64,000 nucleotides of DNA from Sphingomonas sp. (GTDB taxonomy: Bacteria; Pseudomonadota; Alphaproteobacteria; Sphingomonadales; Sphingomonadaceae): assembly GCF_026460985.1 (NCBI RefSeq), contig NZ_JAPKNM010000117.1, positions 1 through 64,000 on the forward strand. The letters are read 5' to 3'. Under the pieces are notes generated by a model. That model worked only from the letters and a program-made list of their open reading frames with translations. It made no database searches and was not told the DNA's origin. The position numbers and the translations under genes are program-made. Each line of letters starts with the position of its first letter. Within the stretch, counting starts at the first letter, position 1. Positions 32,097-41,782 of this stretch are shown in pieces.

Positions 32097-34325
32097 TCAG
32101 CGGATGGTGAAGAGGATCTGGTCGATCACGCGGCCGCCCAGATCGACCAGCCGCAACCGGTGCTGGCCGCGCCCGGGCAGGATCAGCGGGCGCGAGTCGG
32201 CGGAGCCGAGATCCTGCCGGTCGAGCAGCAGGCGATGCCCGGTCACTTCGCCGCTCACCGCCACCGCGAGCCGCTGGCGGTCGATCGGGATATCGGGATC
32301 GAGCGCATAGACGCTTCCCGCCACCGGATTGACGATGCGCGGGCGCCGTGCCGCCGCCGGGGCCGCGGCGACCTCGGCCAGCGCGGTGCCCTTCAGGAAA
32401 TATTCGCGGCGCGGCTGCTCGATCCCCTCGGCGAAGCGGATCGGCCGCGCTTCGATTCCCGGCGGTGCGGGCGCGGGCCTGCTCGGCGCACCCGCGTGCA
32501 ATGCCATCATGACGTCGCGCCACACCGGCGCCGCGCCGCTGGTGCCCGAGACCGCGCGCATCGGATCGCCCTCGAGATTGCCGACCCACACGCCCACGGT
32601 GAAGCGGTCGCTGAAGCCGATGCACCAATTGTCGCGCATCGCCTTCGACGTCCCCGTCTTGGCTGCGGCCCAGAAGGGCAGGCGCAGCGCCGAATCGACG
32701 CCGAAGGTGCCGGCTCGCGCGCTGGGGTCGGCGAGGATGTCGGCGGTGATCCAGGCTGCCGCGGGCGACAGGACCTGGCGCGCCTTCGCGTGCGGCGAAG
32801 CCTCGGTCAGCCGCAGCGGCGACCAGCGCCCGCCGAGCGCGAGGCTGCGATAGGCGGCGACCTGCTCGACCAGGGTCACCTCGGCCGAGCCCAAAGCGAG
32901 CGAATAGCCGTAATATTGCCCGTCCTCGACCAGCCCGCGATAGCCGGTGTCCCACAGCCGGTCGCGGAAGGCGTCGACGCCGGTCAGCAGCAAGGTGCGC
33001 ACCGCGGGGACGTTGAGCGATCCGGCGAGCGCGATCCGCGCCGAGACGGGACCCTTGAACGCGCGGTCGTAATTCTGGGGGACGTAGAGCCCCGAGGCGG
33101 TGTCGAGCTGGACCGGTGAATCGTCGAGGATCGACGCGGCGGTGAGATAGCCCTTCTCGATCGCCTGGGCGTAGAGGAAGGGCTTGAGCGTCGATCCCGC
33201 CTGTCGGTACGCCGATGCGCCGTCGACCGCGGGTGCGGTGCTCTCGCCGCCGATCCCGCCGACATAAGCGAGCACGTCGCCGCTGGCATTGTCGACCACC
33301 ACCACCGCGCCGTCCCTTGCGCGGGTGCCGCCGAGGCCCTGGAGCTGGCGGCGCAGCGCGGCGATCGCGACCGACTGGATGCGGGCGTCGAGCGTGGTGG
33401 TGACGCGCGCGCCGGGCGTGTCGAGCAGCCGCGCGGCGAGATGCGGCGCGAGCCCGGGATCGAGCGCGAGGCTGCGCGCCGGGCCGAGCATCGACGCGGC
33501 GGCGCCGGAGAAGCGGCCGCAATCCCGGTCATGGCCGAGCGCGCAGGCGCGGCGGGCGACTTCGGTCGATCCCGCGCCCGGATTGGGGAGCAAGGCGGCG
33601 AGCAGCAATGCGTCGTCGCGGGTGAGCGTCGCGGGGGTCTTGCCGAACAGCCCGAGCGCGGCGGCGGAGATCCCCTGCGCCTCGCCGCGGAAACCGGCGA
33701 GGTTGAGATAGGCCTCGAGGATCTGGTCCTTGCTCCATTCGGCTTCGAGCGCGCGGGCGGCACGCATCTGGCGGAGCTTGTCCCAGGTGCCGCGATGCCC
33801 GGGCGTGGCGAGGTCTGGCGCGAGATAGGCCGCGACCTGCATCGAGAGGGTGGAGGCGCCGCGCGCGCGCTTGCCTTCGAGCCGGTCGCGCAGCGCGCCG
33901 CCCAATGCCCACCAGTCCACGCCGTTGTGGCTTTGGAAGCGCCGGTCCTCGGCGGCGACGAGCGTGTCGCGGGTGACTTGCGAGACGTCGGCGAGCTTGA
34001 CCCAGCCGAGGCGGCGCGCCTGATAGTCGACGCGGGTGCTGTCGATCAGCCGGCCGCCCCGGTCGTAGAGCCAGGCCTCAGACGGGCGCCAATCCGCGAC
34101 CACCTTCGAATAGGGCGGCAGCGGCGGCGGGCGGGTGACCCAGGCGAGCGAGGCGAAGGTCCCGATGAGCAAGGCGCCGAGCGCGAGTACCACGCGCATC
34201 GGGGTGAAGATGCCGCGCCAGCCGCGCTCGCGAAATGCGGCGCGCTGGCGGCGGAGCCAGGCGGCGAGGGCTTCGGGGAAGCCGTCGATGCGCGCGATCA
34301 GGGCTTTGAGATCGGGCAGCTTCAT
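32097..34325 (-). CDS. pbpC: Penicillin-binding protein 1C
   Basis: A 742-residue class A penicillin-binding protein. The membrane anchor is at about 43-65 (MRVVLALGALLIGTFASLAWV). The glycosyltransferase domain has VAAEDRRFQSHNGVDWWALGGALRDRLEGKRARGASTLSMQ with the catalytic Glu. The transpeptidase domain has SxxK in AGSTLKPF, SLN in AGSLNVPA and KTGTS. The C-terminal BiPBP_C domain follows (VAAAPAAARRPRIVNPVAG onward). It polymerises and crosslinks peptidoglycan. It lies downstream of an alpha-2-macroglobulin gene, the same pairing as yfhM-pbpC of E. coli, separated by a family E repeat. Confidence 0.96.
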   Translation of the reverse strand: MKLPDLKALIARIDGFPEALAAWLRRQRAAFRERGWRGIFTPMRVVLALGALLIGTFASLAWVTRPPPLPPYSKVVADWRPSEAWLYDRGGRLIDSTRVDYQARRLGWVKLADVSQVTRDTLVAAEDRRFQSHNGVDWWALGGALRDRLEGKRARGASTLSMQVAAYLAPDLATPGHRGTWDKLRQMRAARALEAEWSKDQILEAYLNLAGFRGEAQGISAAALGLFGKTPATLTRDDALLLAALLPNPGAGSTEVARRACALGHDRDCGRFSGAAASMLGPARSLALDPGLAPHLAARLLDTPGARVTTTLDARIQSVAIAALRRQLQGLGGTRARDGAVVVVDNASGDVLAYVGGIGGESTAPAVDGASAYRQAGSTLKPFLYAQAIEKGYLTAASILDDSPVQLDTASGLYVPQNYDRAFKGPVSARIALAGSLNVPAVRTLLLTGVDAFRDRLWDTGYRGLVEDGQYYGYSLALGSAEVTLVEQVAAYRSLALGGRWSPLRLTEASPHAKARQVLSPAAAWITADILADPSARAGTFGVDSALRLPFWAAAKTGTSKAMRDNWCIGFSDRFTVGVWVGNLEGDPMRAVSGTSGAAPVWRDVMMALHAGAPSRPAPAPPGIEARPIRFAEGIEQPRREYFLKGTALAEVAAAPAAARRPRIVNPVAGSVYALDPDIPIDRQRLAVAVSGEVTGHRLLLDRQDLGSADSRPLILPGRGQHRLRLVDLGGRVIDQILFTIR

Positions 34326-34340
34326 CGCGCTACCCGAGGG

Positions 34341-34436
34341 TCACCCTCACCCTTCCGGCGCTTCGCGCCTCCTTCCCTCTCCCGATGGGAGAGGGAAGGG
34401 GCCCGCCGCCGAAGGCGGTGGGAAGGGTGAGGGTGA
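34341..34436. repeat. Family E paired inverted repeat
   Basis: Perfect 16-bp outer arms tcaccctcacccttcc (34341-34356) and ggaagggtgagggtga (34421-34436), with an inner hairpin cttccctctccc-gat-gggagagggaag. It lies between the alpha-2-macroglobulin gene and pbpC, within the presumed operon, and could act as an mRNA stabiliser or attenuator. Confidence 0.85.
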
Positions 34437-34446
34437 GCGCGATGCA

Positions 34447-37400
34447 TTACCGCTCCGCCACCGTCATCACCGCATTGGGCAGCTGCGCGCGGATCTCGGG
34501 CGAGTACATCGCCTCCACCCGCGTCGCCGGCAGGCTGAACCGGCCCGCGGCGTTCAGGCGCATCACGTAGGAGATGGTGAAGTTGCCGCGCGGTACCCAG
34601 CCGTAATAAGCCCGCCACGAGCCCTGGCCGCGCTCGATCCAGTTGGGCGAGACGCCCTCGGCGGTTCCCGCTTGGCTGCCCAGCATCTCGGACTGGCCGC
34701 CCAGGCTGCCGATCACCGTCGCGCCGGTCGGCACCGGATCGTTGATCACCACCCAGTTGCGCTCGGCCGATGCCTCGACGCTGATCGTCACCTTGATCAC
34801 GTCGCCGCGCGTGTAGCGCCCGGGCACCAGCCCCTGCACCACGCTGACCTGCTTCGTCATCCTGTACCCCGCCATCAGCGGCTGGGTGAGCGGCACCGCC
34901 GCCTTGACGCGGACGAACGCCCAGGGCCCGGCACCGCCCGACTGGCGCAGCACCAGAGGGCTGGTCGCCGCCGGCAGCGGCAGGCTGAAGCTGCGCTGCG
35001 GCTCGAGCAAAGGCCAGGGCCGGCTGACGCTCGCGCTGCCGAGGCTGGCGCTGGTCACCCCGGCGATCGCCTCCGCGGGATAGGCCGCCATGAATTTCCG
35101 GGCGACGATCGTGCCCCAGGCATTGCCGGTGGTCGTCCCCCAATGGCCGCGCTGCTGGCGCATCGCCACGCCGACCATCATCTTCGCCGAATCGTCCTGC
35201 CAGCCGGGGCGGCCGAGCGTGACGAGCACCGCCTTGATCGCCGCCTCGTCGTCCGACGACATCAGCCACCAGGGCATGTTGCCCTTGTCGCTGAGGTCGA
35301 TCCGCGTGCCTTCATAGACCAGCCTGGTACGTAGCACCCGTTCGGCATCGGCGCGCAGCTGCGCACCGTTGGCGAGGCCGGGGACGCGGCCGAGCGCGGC
35401 GAGATAGTCGGCGAGCGACGAGGTCGGCATCTCGGCCGGCGCGATGCCGAGCTGGCCGAGCATCGCGCCGGTCGCCGCGCCCTGCCGCGCCAGCGCCGAG
35501 AAGGCGGCGATCCGCTGGAGCCGGACATCGCCATAATCCTCGCGGCGGAGGCGGCCGTCGAGCACTGCCTTCATCGCGTCGATCGCCTTGGCGCGGGGGC
35601 CCTCGGGGAGCGGCAGCCCGGCCTCGCCGCTGATCGACAGGATGTACGCCGTCAGCGCCTCCGATCCCGCCCATTCGCCGGGGAAGTAGCGCAACAGCCC
35701 GTCGCCATCCTGATAGGCCGGGAGCTCGGCGGCGATGCTGTTCCACATCCCCGTATCGCCCAGCGCGATCGCGCGCGAGGTACGCTGCTCGAGGCAGCCA
35801 TAGGGATAGGCCGCCATGTAATCGCGCACGCCCTGGAGCGGCGGGGCGAGCGTGTCGGCGAGCGACACCTCGACCATGCCGAAGCCGGGCAGCGCGCCCG
35901 CCGGCGGGGCGATCGAGAAGCTGGTGCCTTCGCCGACTCGGGCGAGGCTCGCCGCCCAGGTCTCGACCGGCACCGCCGGGATCACGTCCTGCGCCACGGT
36001 CACGCGATCGACCGCCTTGCCGTCGGCCGATTTGGCCGAGACCGTCCAGGTCAGCTTGCCGGCCTGGTTCGGGGCGGTGAGGTTCCAGCTGACCGGCGCG
36101 GCGCCGCCCGCCGGGATCTCGACGGTGAGCGGCTTGCCGGTCGCCACCGCGGGGTTGAGCGCGACGGTCGCGGTCACCCGCATCGGCTTGTCCGATCCGT
36201 TGCGCAGCGTGAACATCGCCCCGAAGCTGTCGCCGGTGCGCACCACCTGCGGCACGCCCGGATAGATGCTGAGGTCCTGCTGGGTGCGGACGCTCGCCTC
36301 GCCGGTGCCGAAGAGTTGCGCGCCGTTGGTGGCGATCGCGACCAGCTTGAACGACGTCAGCGCGTCGGACAGCGGCACCGCCACGCGCGCGCGGCCATTG
36401 CCGTCGAGCGGGACCCTGCCCTTCCACAGCAATACCGGCTGGAAATTCTCGCGGTTGAGCCCCGAGAGATCGCCGCCGCCACCGCCGCCGGCCTCGACCG
36501 CCTTCTTGCCATAGTGCCGCTTGCCGACGACCTGGGTCTGCGCGGTCGAGGTGAGCACCGAGATCGGCCGGTCGCCCATCATCGCAGTGAGCACGTCCCA
36601 GCTCTCGTTGGGGGCGAGCTGGAGCAAGGCCTCATCCACTGCTGCGAACGCCACATCCGCCTCGCGCGCCGGCGATCCGTCGGGGTTCTTTACCTGCACC
36701 TCAACGCTGGCGGTGTCGCGCGCGGCATAGGTCGGCTTCTCGGCCTTGACCGCGACGCTCAGGCGATGCCCCTCCCAGCCGACCTTCACCTTGGCGATGC
36801 CCATCCGATAGGCCGGCTTGGCGAGGTCGACCGTCGCGGTCGGCTTGCCGCCGTCCTGGGAGAAGGGCAGCCCCCAGTCGCGTGCGAGATTCGAGCGCCA
36901 ATTGGCCCAGCCCGAGACGCGGCCGCGCACCGCCATCACCGAGACATAGACGTCGGGGGCATAGGAGCCCGGCATCGGGACCTCGATCACCGGGTCCTTG
37001 CCGCTGAGGCCGACGACGAAGCTGGAGAGCACGCCCTCGCGCTCGACGGTGACCAGCGCGGTCGCTTCGCGGAAGGGCATGCGGACCTGGAACTTGGCTG
37101 TCTCGCCGGCCTTGTATTCGAGCTGCTCGGGGATGACGTCCATCCGGTCGCCATTGTCGCCGCCGAACCACCAATCGTCGTCGCCGACCAGCCAGGTCGA
37201 GCGCGTCGCGCGCGCGACATTGCCTTCTGCGTCCTTGGTCGTCGCGACGGCATAGACTTCGCCCGATACGCCGGGATCGAGCTGGCAGCTCGCCAGCCCC
37301 TGCGCGTCGGTCGTCGCCGAGCAGGTCGCGCCCAGCTTCGTGGTCTTCATCTGGTTGTCGTATGCGTAGAAGCCGCCGATCAGCCGGCGCCGCGCGGTGA

Positions 37401-40206
37401 GGATCTCGCGGCTGTAGAGCTCGACCGCAATGTCCTGGTTGGCGAGCGGCTTTCCCGAAGTGTCGAGCGCGACGAAGCGCAGGCGCAGATCGTCCTGCTT
37501 CATCAGCCAGCCGTCGGTCTTGATCCCGAGCTGGACCGCGCTGGTGTAGATCGGGATGCGGCGCGAGGCGGTCAGGATCTCGCCATTGGCGTCCTGATAA
37601 TCCATCTCGATCTGCATGTTGGTCGGCTGGTCGAGGCTCTGGGGGATCTCGACCGAGGTCCGTGCGGTGCCGTCGCCGCCCAAGGTGACGGGCAGCGTCT
37701 GGGTCGGTGGCAGCGGCGTCGATTCCTCGTCGGTCTCGTCGTCGCCGTTCAGGGGCTTCACCCCCTCGGTCAGCGCGCGGCCGCCGAAGCTGTAGCTGTC
37801 ATAGCCGTCGGGGGCGGAGACGCCCTCGAACCAGCCGACGCGCAATTCGACCGGCAGATTGCCCGCGCCGCCGCCCGAAAGATAGCCGACGAACAGGTCG
37901 AGCGGCAGCGTGCTCGGCCGCACCGCCGCTTCCTTGGGCCCCGCGATCGAGGCCTTCATCGTCGGGAGCTTATATTCGTCGAGCTTGAAGGACTGGCCGG
38001 TATAGGCGATCTTTTCGCTCTCGCCCTCGGTCGTCACGACCTGGATGTCGTAATCGCCCATCTTGGCGCCCTGCGGCGCGGTCCACTCGGTCTCGCCGAT
38101 GCCGTTGGCGTCGATGCTCAGCGGCAAATCGTACTTCGTGTCCGAGCCGCGATGCGCGAGGCGCAGCGTGCCGGTGAAGGCGGGCGAAGTGCCGAAGCCG
38201 GTCGCGATCGGCTGGCGGACGATGTGTTTCATATGGATCGTCTCGCCCTGGCGGACGAGCGCGCGATCGAACACGGTGTGGAAGATCTGGTCCTGCTTCT
38301 GCCAGCCATAAGGCAGGTCGAAGTCGTACGGGCGGATGCCCTCGCCCCATTGGGTGAGCGTGAAGCTGAAATCGTCGGCTTTCCGCGCCGAGATCATCAG
38401 CGGCGAGGCGTTGCCGCTCTCGCAGCTCGAATAGGTCTCGGGCTCGGGGAGTCCCGCGGGGACGCCGAGCCGGCCCGAGGCATCGGTGGTGCCCTTGGCC
38501 AGGAGCTGGCCGGTGCAGCTGTCGGTGATGCGCACCTCGGCGCTGCCGACGCCCTTGCCGCTGTCGAGCGCGGTGACCCAGACCAGGGATTGGTCGCGGC
38601 CCCATTTGAAGTGCACGCTCATATTGGTGACGAGCGCGCCCGCGGCGACGTAGCGCGGCGAATTGCGGCCGAGCAATGCGTTGCCGAGCCGCGGGCTGGC
38701 GAGCTCGACGACATAGAATCCGGGCTTGGTCAGCGGGATGCCGACGACTTCGAACTCCTTGCCCTTGCCGGGCAGCGAGACCTGGAAGGGCTTGCCCGTG
38801 GCGGGGGTGAGCAGCGGCTTCGCACCGGTCTGGTTGATCCGGATCGTCTCGTCGCCGCGCTCGATCGTGTCGGTCTTGGTCTCGGCGGCATCGTCGATCG
38901 CGCGCAGCCATTTGGCGATTTCGCCGTCGCCGCCCTCGACCTTGAGGCTCTGCCCGCCGACCGCCATCTGCTTGCCGCCGAGCTGCGGCTCGACATTGCG
39001 CACGGTGACGGGGAGCACGCCGCCCTCGGCGGCTTCGAGGATGCCGAAATCGGCGGCGAACTTCACCAGCGGCGGCGCCTCGTCGAAGCGGACGTTTAGC
39101 GGGAAACGCTCGGCGTTGGAGAGCTTCCGCCCGCTCTCGTCGGTGACCTCGGTGGGGAGGGTGAGCTTGCCCACGACCGAAGCGGGGAGCGGCGCCTTGA
39201 ACTTGACGTCTGCGATGGTCGCCTTGCGCTTCTCCTCGTCGGAGAAGATCGGGGTCAGCGCCTTGCCGTCGGGCAAGGTGATGCGGATCGCCTCGGCCTG
39301 GGCGCGGGGGATCGGCGCCGAGAAACGCACCCAGGCATCCTGCACCGGGCTGCACCCCGCCTGTGCATTGACGCGCGAGCATTCGAAGCGCGCCGCGAAG
39401 GGCTTCCGCACGGTGAAGTCGAAGCGCTGGTCGGTGCCGGCGGTACGCCCCGTCAGGCTGGCCACGTCCTTGCCCCAGACCAATGCGACGTCGCGGCCCG
39501 GCGGGAGCGGGCGGCGGCACTTGAGCGCGACGACGTTCGCCGTAGCCTTTTCGCGATCGGCGTCGCTGGCGGGAAGCGCCTTGGGCAGCCCCGCCTCCTC
39601 GAGGAAGCTCTGCACTTCCCAGCGATCGGTGCCGAGCCCGGCCAGGACCTTGCCGCGCACGTCGGCGGGCAGCACGTCGACCGGGATCTTCTCGCCCACC
39701 CCGTCGACCGCGCAATAGACATTGGCGGCGACCGAGGACGGGCTCGGCGCGAGGTTGGCGGCGACGAGGAAGGTCTGGTCCTCCTCGATCTCGCCACCAT
39801 AGCGGCTCGGCAGCACCGCGCGCGCGATCGGCCCGCCGCTGTCGACGGTGAACTTGGTCTGGCCGGTGACCGCATAGCCGGCGAGGCTCTTGAGCTTGTC
39901 CTTCAAGGTGAAGGTACAGGTCACGCCGCCGGGCAAGGGGCTGGCGAATTCGTGGACATAGGTCTGCTGGTCGACCCAGCGCCCCTCACCGCCGACCGGG
40001 CATTCGACATCGAACGGGCCGGCCGCGCGCGGATCGCCGAGCGGGACCATCGCGGCGTTGAACCGCGCGGTGAAGCGCTCGATCGCGCCGCCGCCGACGC
40101 CGGGCGTCGCCATCTCGACCTGCGGGCTATTGTCGCCCATCGCCAGCGTGGCGCCCAAGGGAGCGGCGACCAGCGCCAATATCCCGAGCCGGACAGCGAG
40201 CTTCAT
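34447..40206 (-). CDS. Bacterial alpha-2-macroglobulin, thioester type
   Basis: A 1919-residue periplasmic protein, one of the largest bacterial genes. Signal peptide MKLAVRLGILALVAAPLGATLA; there is no lipobox cysteine. MG-type beta domains occupy the first ~900 residues (MG1-MG2 pattern KPGFYVVELASPRLGNALLG; VFDRALVRQGETIHMKHIVR), then the bait/A2M domain (PVLLWKGRVPLDGNGRARVAVPLSDALTSFKLVAIA). The thioester motif is YPYGCLEQRTSRA at about residue 1467, so this is the reactive form that traps proteases. The C-terminal receptor-like domain ends the protein. A TTG three codons upstream is possible, but the ATG follows GGGGGGAA. Paired with pbpC, it likely protects the envelope after wall or membrane breach. 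Confidence 0.95.
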   Translation of the reverse strand: MKLAVRLGILALVAAPLGATLAMGDNSPQVEMATPGVGGGAIERFTARFNAAMVPLGDPRAAGPFDVECPVGGEGRWVDQQTYVHEFASPLPGGVTCTFTLKDKLKSLAGYAVTGQTKFTVDSGGPIARAVLPSRYGGEIEEDQTFLVAANLAPSPSSVAANVYCAVDGVGEKIPVDVLPADVRGKVLAGLGTDRWEVQSFLEEAGLPKALPASDADREKATANVVALKCRRPLPPGRDVALVWGKDVASLTGRTAGTDQRFDFTVRKPFAARFECSRVNAQAGCSPVQDAWVRFSAPIPRAQAEAIRITLPDGKALTPIFSDEEKRKATIADVKFKAPLPASVVGKLTLPTEVTDESGRKLSNAERFPLNVRFDEAPPLVKFAADFGILEAAEGGVLPVTVRNVEPQLGGKQMAVGGQSLKVEGGDGEIAKWLRAIDDAAETKTDTIERGDETIRINQTGAKPLLTPATGKPFQVSLPGKGKEFEVVGIPLTKPGFYVVELASPRLGNALLGRNSPRYVAAGALVTNMSVHFKWGRDQSLVWVTALDSGKGVGSAEVRITDSCTGQLLAKGTTDASGRLGVPAGLPEPETYSSCESGNASPLMISARKADDFSFTLTQWGEGIRPYDFDLPYGWQKQDQIFHTVFDRALVRQGETIHMKHIVRQPIATGFGTSPAFTGTLRLAHRGSDTKYDLPLSIDANGIGETEWTAPQGAKMGDYDIQVVTTEGESEKIAYTGQSFKLDEYKLPTMKASIAGPKEAAVRPSTLPLDLFVGYLSGGGAGNLPVELRVGWFEGVSAPDGYDSYSFGGRALTEGVKPLNGDDETDEESTPLPPTQTLPVTLGGDGTARTSVEIPQSLDQPTNMQIEMDYQDANGEILTASRRIPIYTSAVQLGIKTDGWLMKQDDLRLRFVALDTSGKPLANQDIAVELYSREILTARRRLIGGFYAYDNQMKTTKLGATCSATTDAQGLASCQLDPGVSGEVYAVATTKDAEGNVARATRSTWLVGDDDWWFGGDNGDRMDVIPEQLEYKAGETAKFQVRMPFREATALVTVEREGVLSSFVVGLSGKDPVIEVPMPGSYAPDVYVSVMAVRGRVSGWANWRSNLARDWGLPFSQDGGKPTATVDLAKPAYRMGIAKVKVGWEGHRLSVAVKAEKPTYAARDTASVEVQVKNPDGSPAREADVAFAAVDEALLQLAPNESWDVLTAMMGDRPISVLTSTAQTQVVGKRHYGKKAVEAGGGGGGDLSGLNRENFQPVLLWKGRVPLDGNGRARVAVPLSDALTSFKLVAIATNGAQLFGTGEASVRTQQDLSIYPGVPQVVRTGDSFGAMFTLRNGSDKPMRVTATVALNPAVATGKPLTVEIPAGGAAPVSWNLTAPNQAGKLTWTVSAKSADGKAVDRVTVAQDVIPAVPVETWAASLARVGEGTSFSIAPPAGALPGFGMVEVSLADTLAPPLQGVRDYMAAYPYGCLEQRTSRAIALGDTGMWNSIAAELPAYQDGDGLLRYFPGEWAGSEALTAYILSISGEAGLPLPEGPRAKAIDAMKAVLDGRLRREDYGDVRLQRIAAFSALARQGAATGAMLGQLGIAPAEMPTSSLADYLAALGRVPGLANGAQLRADAERVLRTRLVYEGTRIDLSDKGNMPWWLMSSDDEAAIKAVLVTLGRPGWQDDSAKMMVGVAMRQQRGHWGTTTGNAWGTIVARKFMAAYPAEAIAGVTSASLGSASVSRPWPLLEPQRSFSLPLPAATSPLVLRQSGGAGPWAFVRVKAAVPLTQPLMAGYRMTKQVSVVQGLVPGRYTRGDVIKVTISVEASAERNWVVINDPVPTGATVIGSLGGQSEMLGSQAGTAEGVSPNWIERGQGSWRAYYGWVPRGNFTISYVMRLNAAGRFSLPATRVEAMYSPEIRAQLPNAVMTVAER

Positions 40207-40330
40207 GGCAGCCAATTCCCCCCAAAGGTCGGCGGCATCCTAGCCGTGCCCGGAATGCAGGCCAACGCCGAATCGAGCACCTCCGAAACAGATGGAAATC
40301 GTCCCGGCCGCTGCGAAGTAAACTTGATAG

Positions 40331-40349
40331 TTCCTTAAATACCAAGGAA
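40331..40349. promoter_or_regulatory. Inverted repeat in the divergent promoter gap
   Basis: ttcctt (40331-40336) and aaggaa (40344-40349) with a 7-base AT-rich spacer, next to TTGATA (40324-40329). It lies between the divergent alpha-2-macroglobulin and NfrB-like genes. It may be an operator or promoter; evidence is positional only. Confidence 0.3.
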
Positions 40350-40393
40350 GATCGTTTCATCCGAATCGGGGGGTTCGCGATGCTGGGGCCGTC

Positions 40394-41782
40394 ATGTTGA
40401 TCGTCGCGATAGACGCGATTGCGCGCGAAGCGACGTTGTTCGCCGCGATATGGTTCCTCGTCGGCGGCGTGGACGATCTTCTGGTCGACCTGATCTATAT
40501 CGCCAGGCGTACTCATCTGCGGCTCTTTTCGCGGTTTCGGACGCCGCCTGCCGCGGCGACTCTCGCGGCCGTGCCGCCGGGCAGGATCATCCTGTTCGTC
40601 GCCGCATGGGACGAGGCGCGAGTGATCGGCCGGATGCTGCGCACCGCACTCGCCCGGTTCGAGCATGACGATTACGCCATCTATGTCGGTACCTATCCCA
40701 ACGATCCGGCGACGATCGCCGCCGTCGCCGCGGTGGCGGGGGAGGATCCGCGCGTCCGGCTGGCGATCGGCGGCGCGCCGGGGCCGACGACCAAGGCCGA
40801 TTGCCTCAACACGCTCTGGCGCGCGCTGCTGCGCGACGAGGCGGCGGAGGGATTCGCGGCGCTGGGGATCGTCCTCCACGATGCCGAGGACATCGTCCAC
40901 GCGCAGGAGCTCGGCATCTATGCCCGTTGGCTCCAGCATCATGCGACGGTGCAGCTGCCGGTGATGCCGCTGCCGCACCCGCGCTCGCGCTTCGTCGCCG
41001 GCCATTATTGCGACGAATTCGCCGAGGCGCATGCGAAGCAGCTCGTCGTGCGCCAGGCGCTCGGCGCGGGGCTTCCGCTCGCGGGCGTGGGCTGCGCGAT
41101 CCGGCGCGACATGCTCGCGGCGATCGCGGCGGCGCGCGGCGGATCGCCCTTCGACGCGACCAGCCTCACCGAGGATTACGAGCTCGGGCTGACGATCAAC
41201 GCGATGGGCGGCAAGGCGGCGCTCGCGCGCGTTCCCGAACGGCCCGGCGGGCCGCCCGTGGCGGTGCGCGCCTATTTCCCCGACACGCTCGGCGCGGCCG
41301 TGCGACAGAAGGGGCGCTGGCTGACCGGGATCGCGCTCGCCGGATGGGACCGGACGGGATGGCGCAGGGCGGTGCATCTCGCCGATCACTGGATGCGCAT
41401 GCGCGACCGGCGGGCGACGCTGGCGCTGCCGGTGCTCGCCATCGCTTATTGCGCCTTGCTGCTCTGGGGCGCGTCGCTGGCGGCGCATGTCATGGACCGA
41501 TCGGCCATACCGGCGCTCGATCCGTTGGTCGAGGTCCTGCTCTGGACGAATATCGCCCTGGTCGGGTGGCGGTTGCTGGTGCGCGCGGCGTTCGTGCATC
41601 GCTCCTATGGCTGGCGCGAGGCCCTCTGGTCGGCGCCGCGGGTGTTCGTGGGCAATTATATCGCCCTGCTCGCCGCGCGCCGCGCGATCGGGCTCTATGC
41701 GCGGATACTGCTCGGCGCCGCGCCGCATTGGGACAAGACCGACCACCAATTCCCCGACCTGCCGGAGCAGGCCGCGCTGTGA
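40394..41782 (+). CDS. Inner-membrane GT2 glycosyltransferase, NfrB-like (short form)
   Basis: A 462-residue membrane glycosyltransferase. One N-terminal hydrophobic segment is followed by the GT2 domain: VAAWDEARVIGRML start, LHDAEDIVHAQELG (metal-binding acidic pair), LTEDYELGLTINAMGG (catalytic TED) and RQKGRWLTGI (the [QR]xxRW acceptor motif). Three or four C-terminal helices follow (LPVLAIAYCALLLWGASLAAHV onward). This is the NfrB type of phage-N4 receptor/polysaccharide synthase, but the C-terminal c-di-GMP-binding MshEN region of E. coli NfrB is missing. The gene overlaps the NfrA-like gene by four bases. It is predicted to polymerise an exopolysaccharide. Confidence 0.85.
   Translation: MLIVAIDAIAREATLFAAIWFLVGGVDDLLVDLIYIARRTHLRLFSRFRTPPAAATLAAVPPGRIILFVAAWDEARVIGRMLRTALARFEHDDYAIYVGTYPNDPATIAAVAAVAGEDPRVRLAIGGAPGPTTKADCLNTLWRALLRDEAAEGFAALGIVLHDAEDIVHAQELGIYARWLQHHATVQLPVMPLPHPRSRFVAGHYCDEFAEAHAKQLVVRQALGAGLPLAGVGCAIRRDMLAAIAAARGGSPFDATSLTEDYELGLTINAMGGKAALARVPERPGGPPVAVRAYFPDTLGAAVRQKGRWLTGIALAGWDRTGWRRAVHLADHWMRMRDRRATLALPVLAIAYCALLLWGASLAAHVMDRSAIPALDPLVEVLLWTNIALVGWRLLVRAAFVHRSYGWREALWSAPRVFVGNYIALLAARRAIGLYARILLGAAPHWDKTDHQFPDLPEQAAL

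Noticed and set aside
32090..32105. tgattagctcag as the start of a tRNA gene
   Set aside because: No acceptor stem, anticodon arm or T-loop follows; the bases belong to the end of pbpC and its spacer.
36316..39099. Long open frame (about 927 codons) antisense to the alpha-2-macroglobulin gene
   Set aside because: Same reason: shadow of a long GC-rich gene, no domain or ribosome site.
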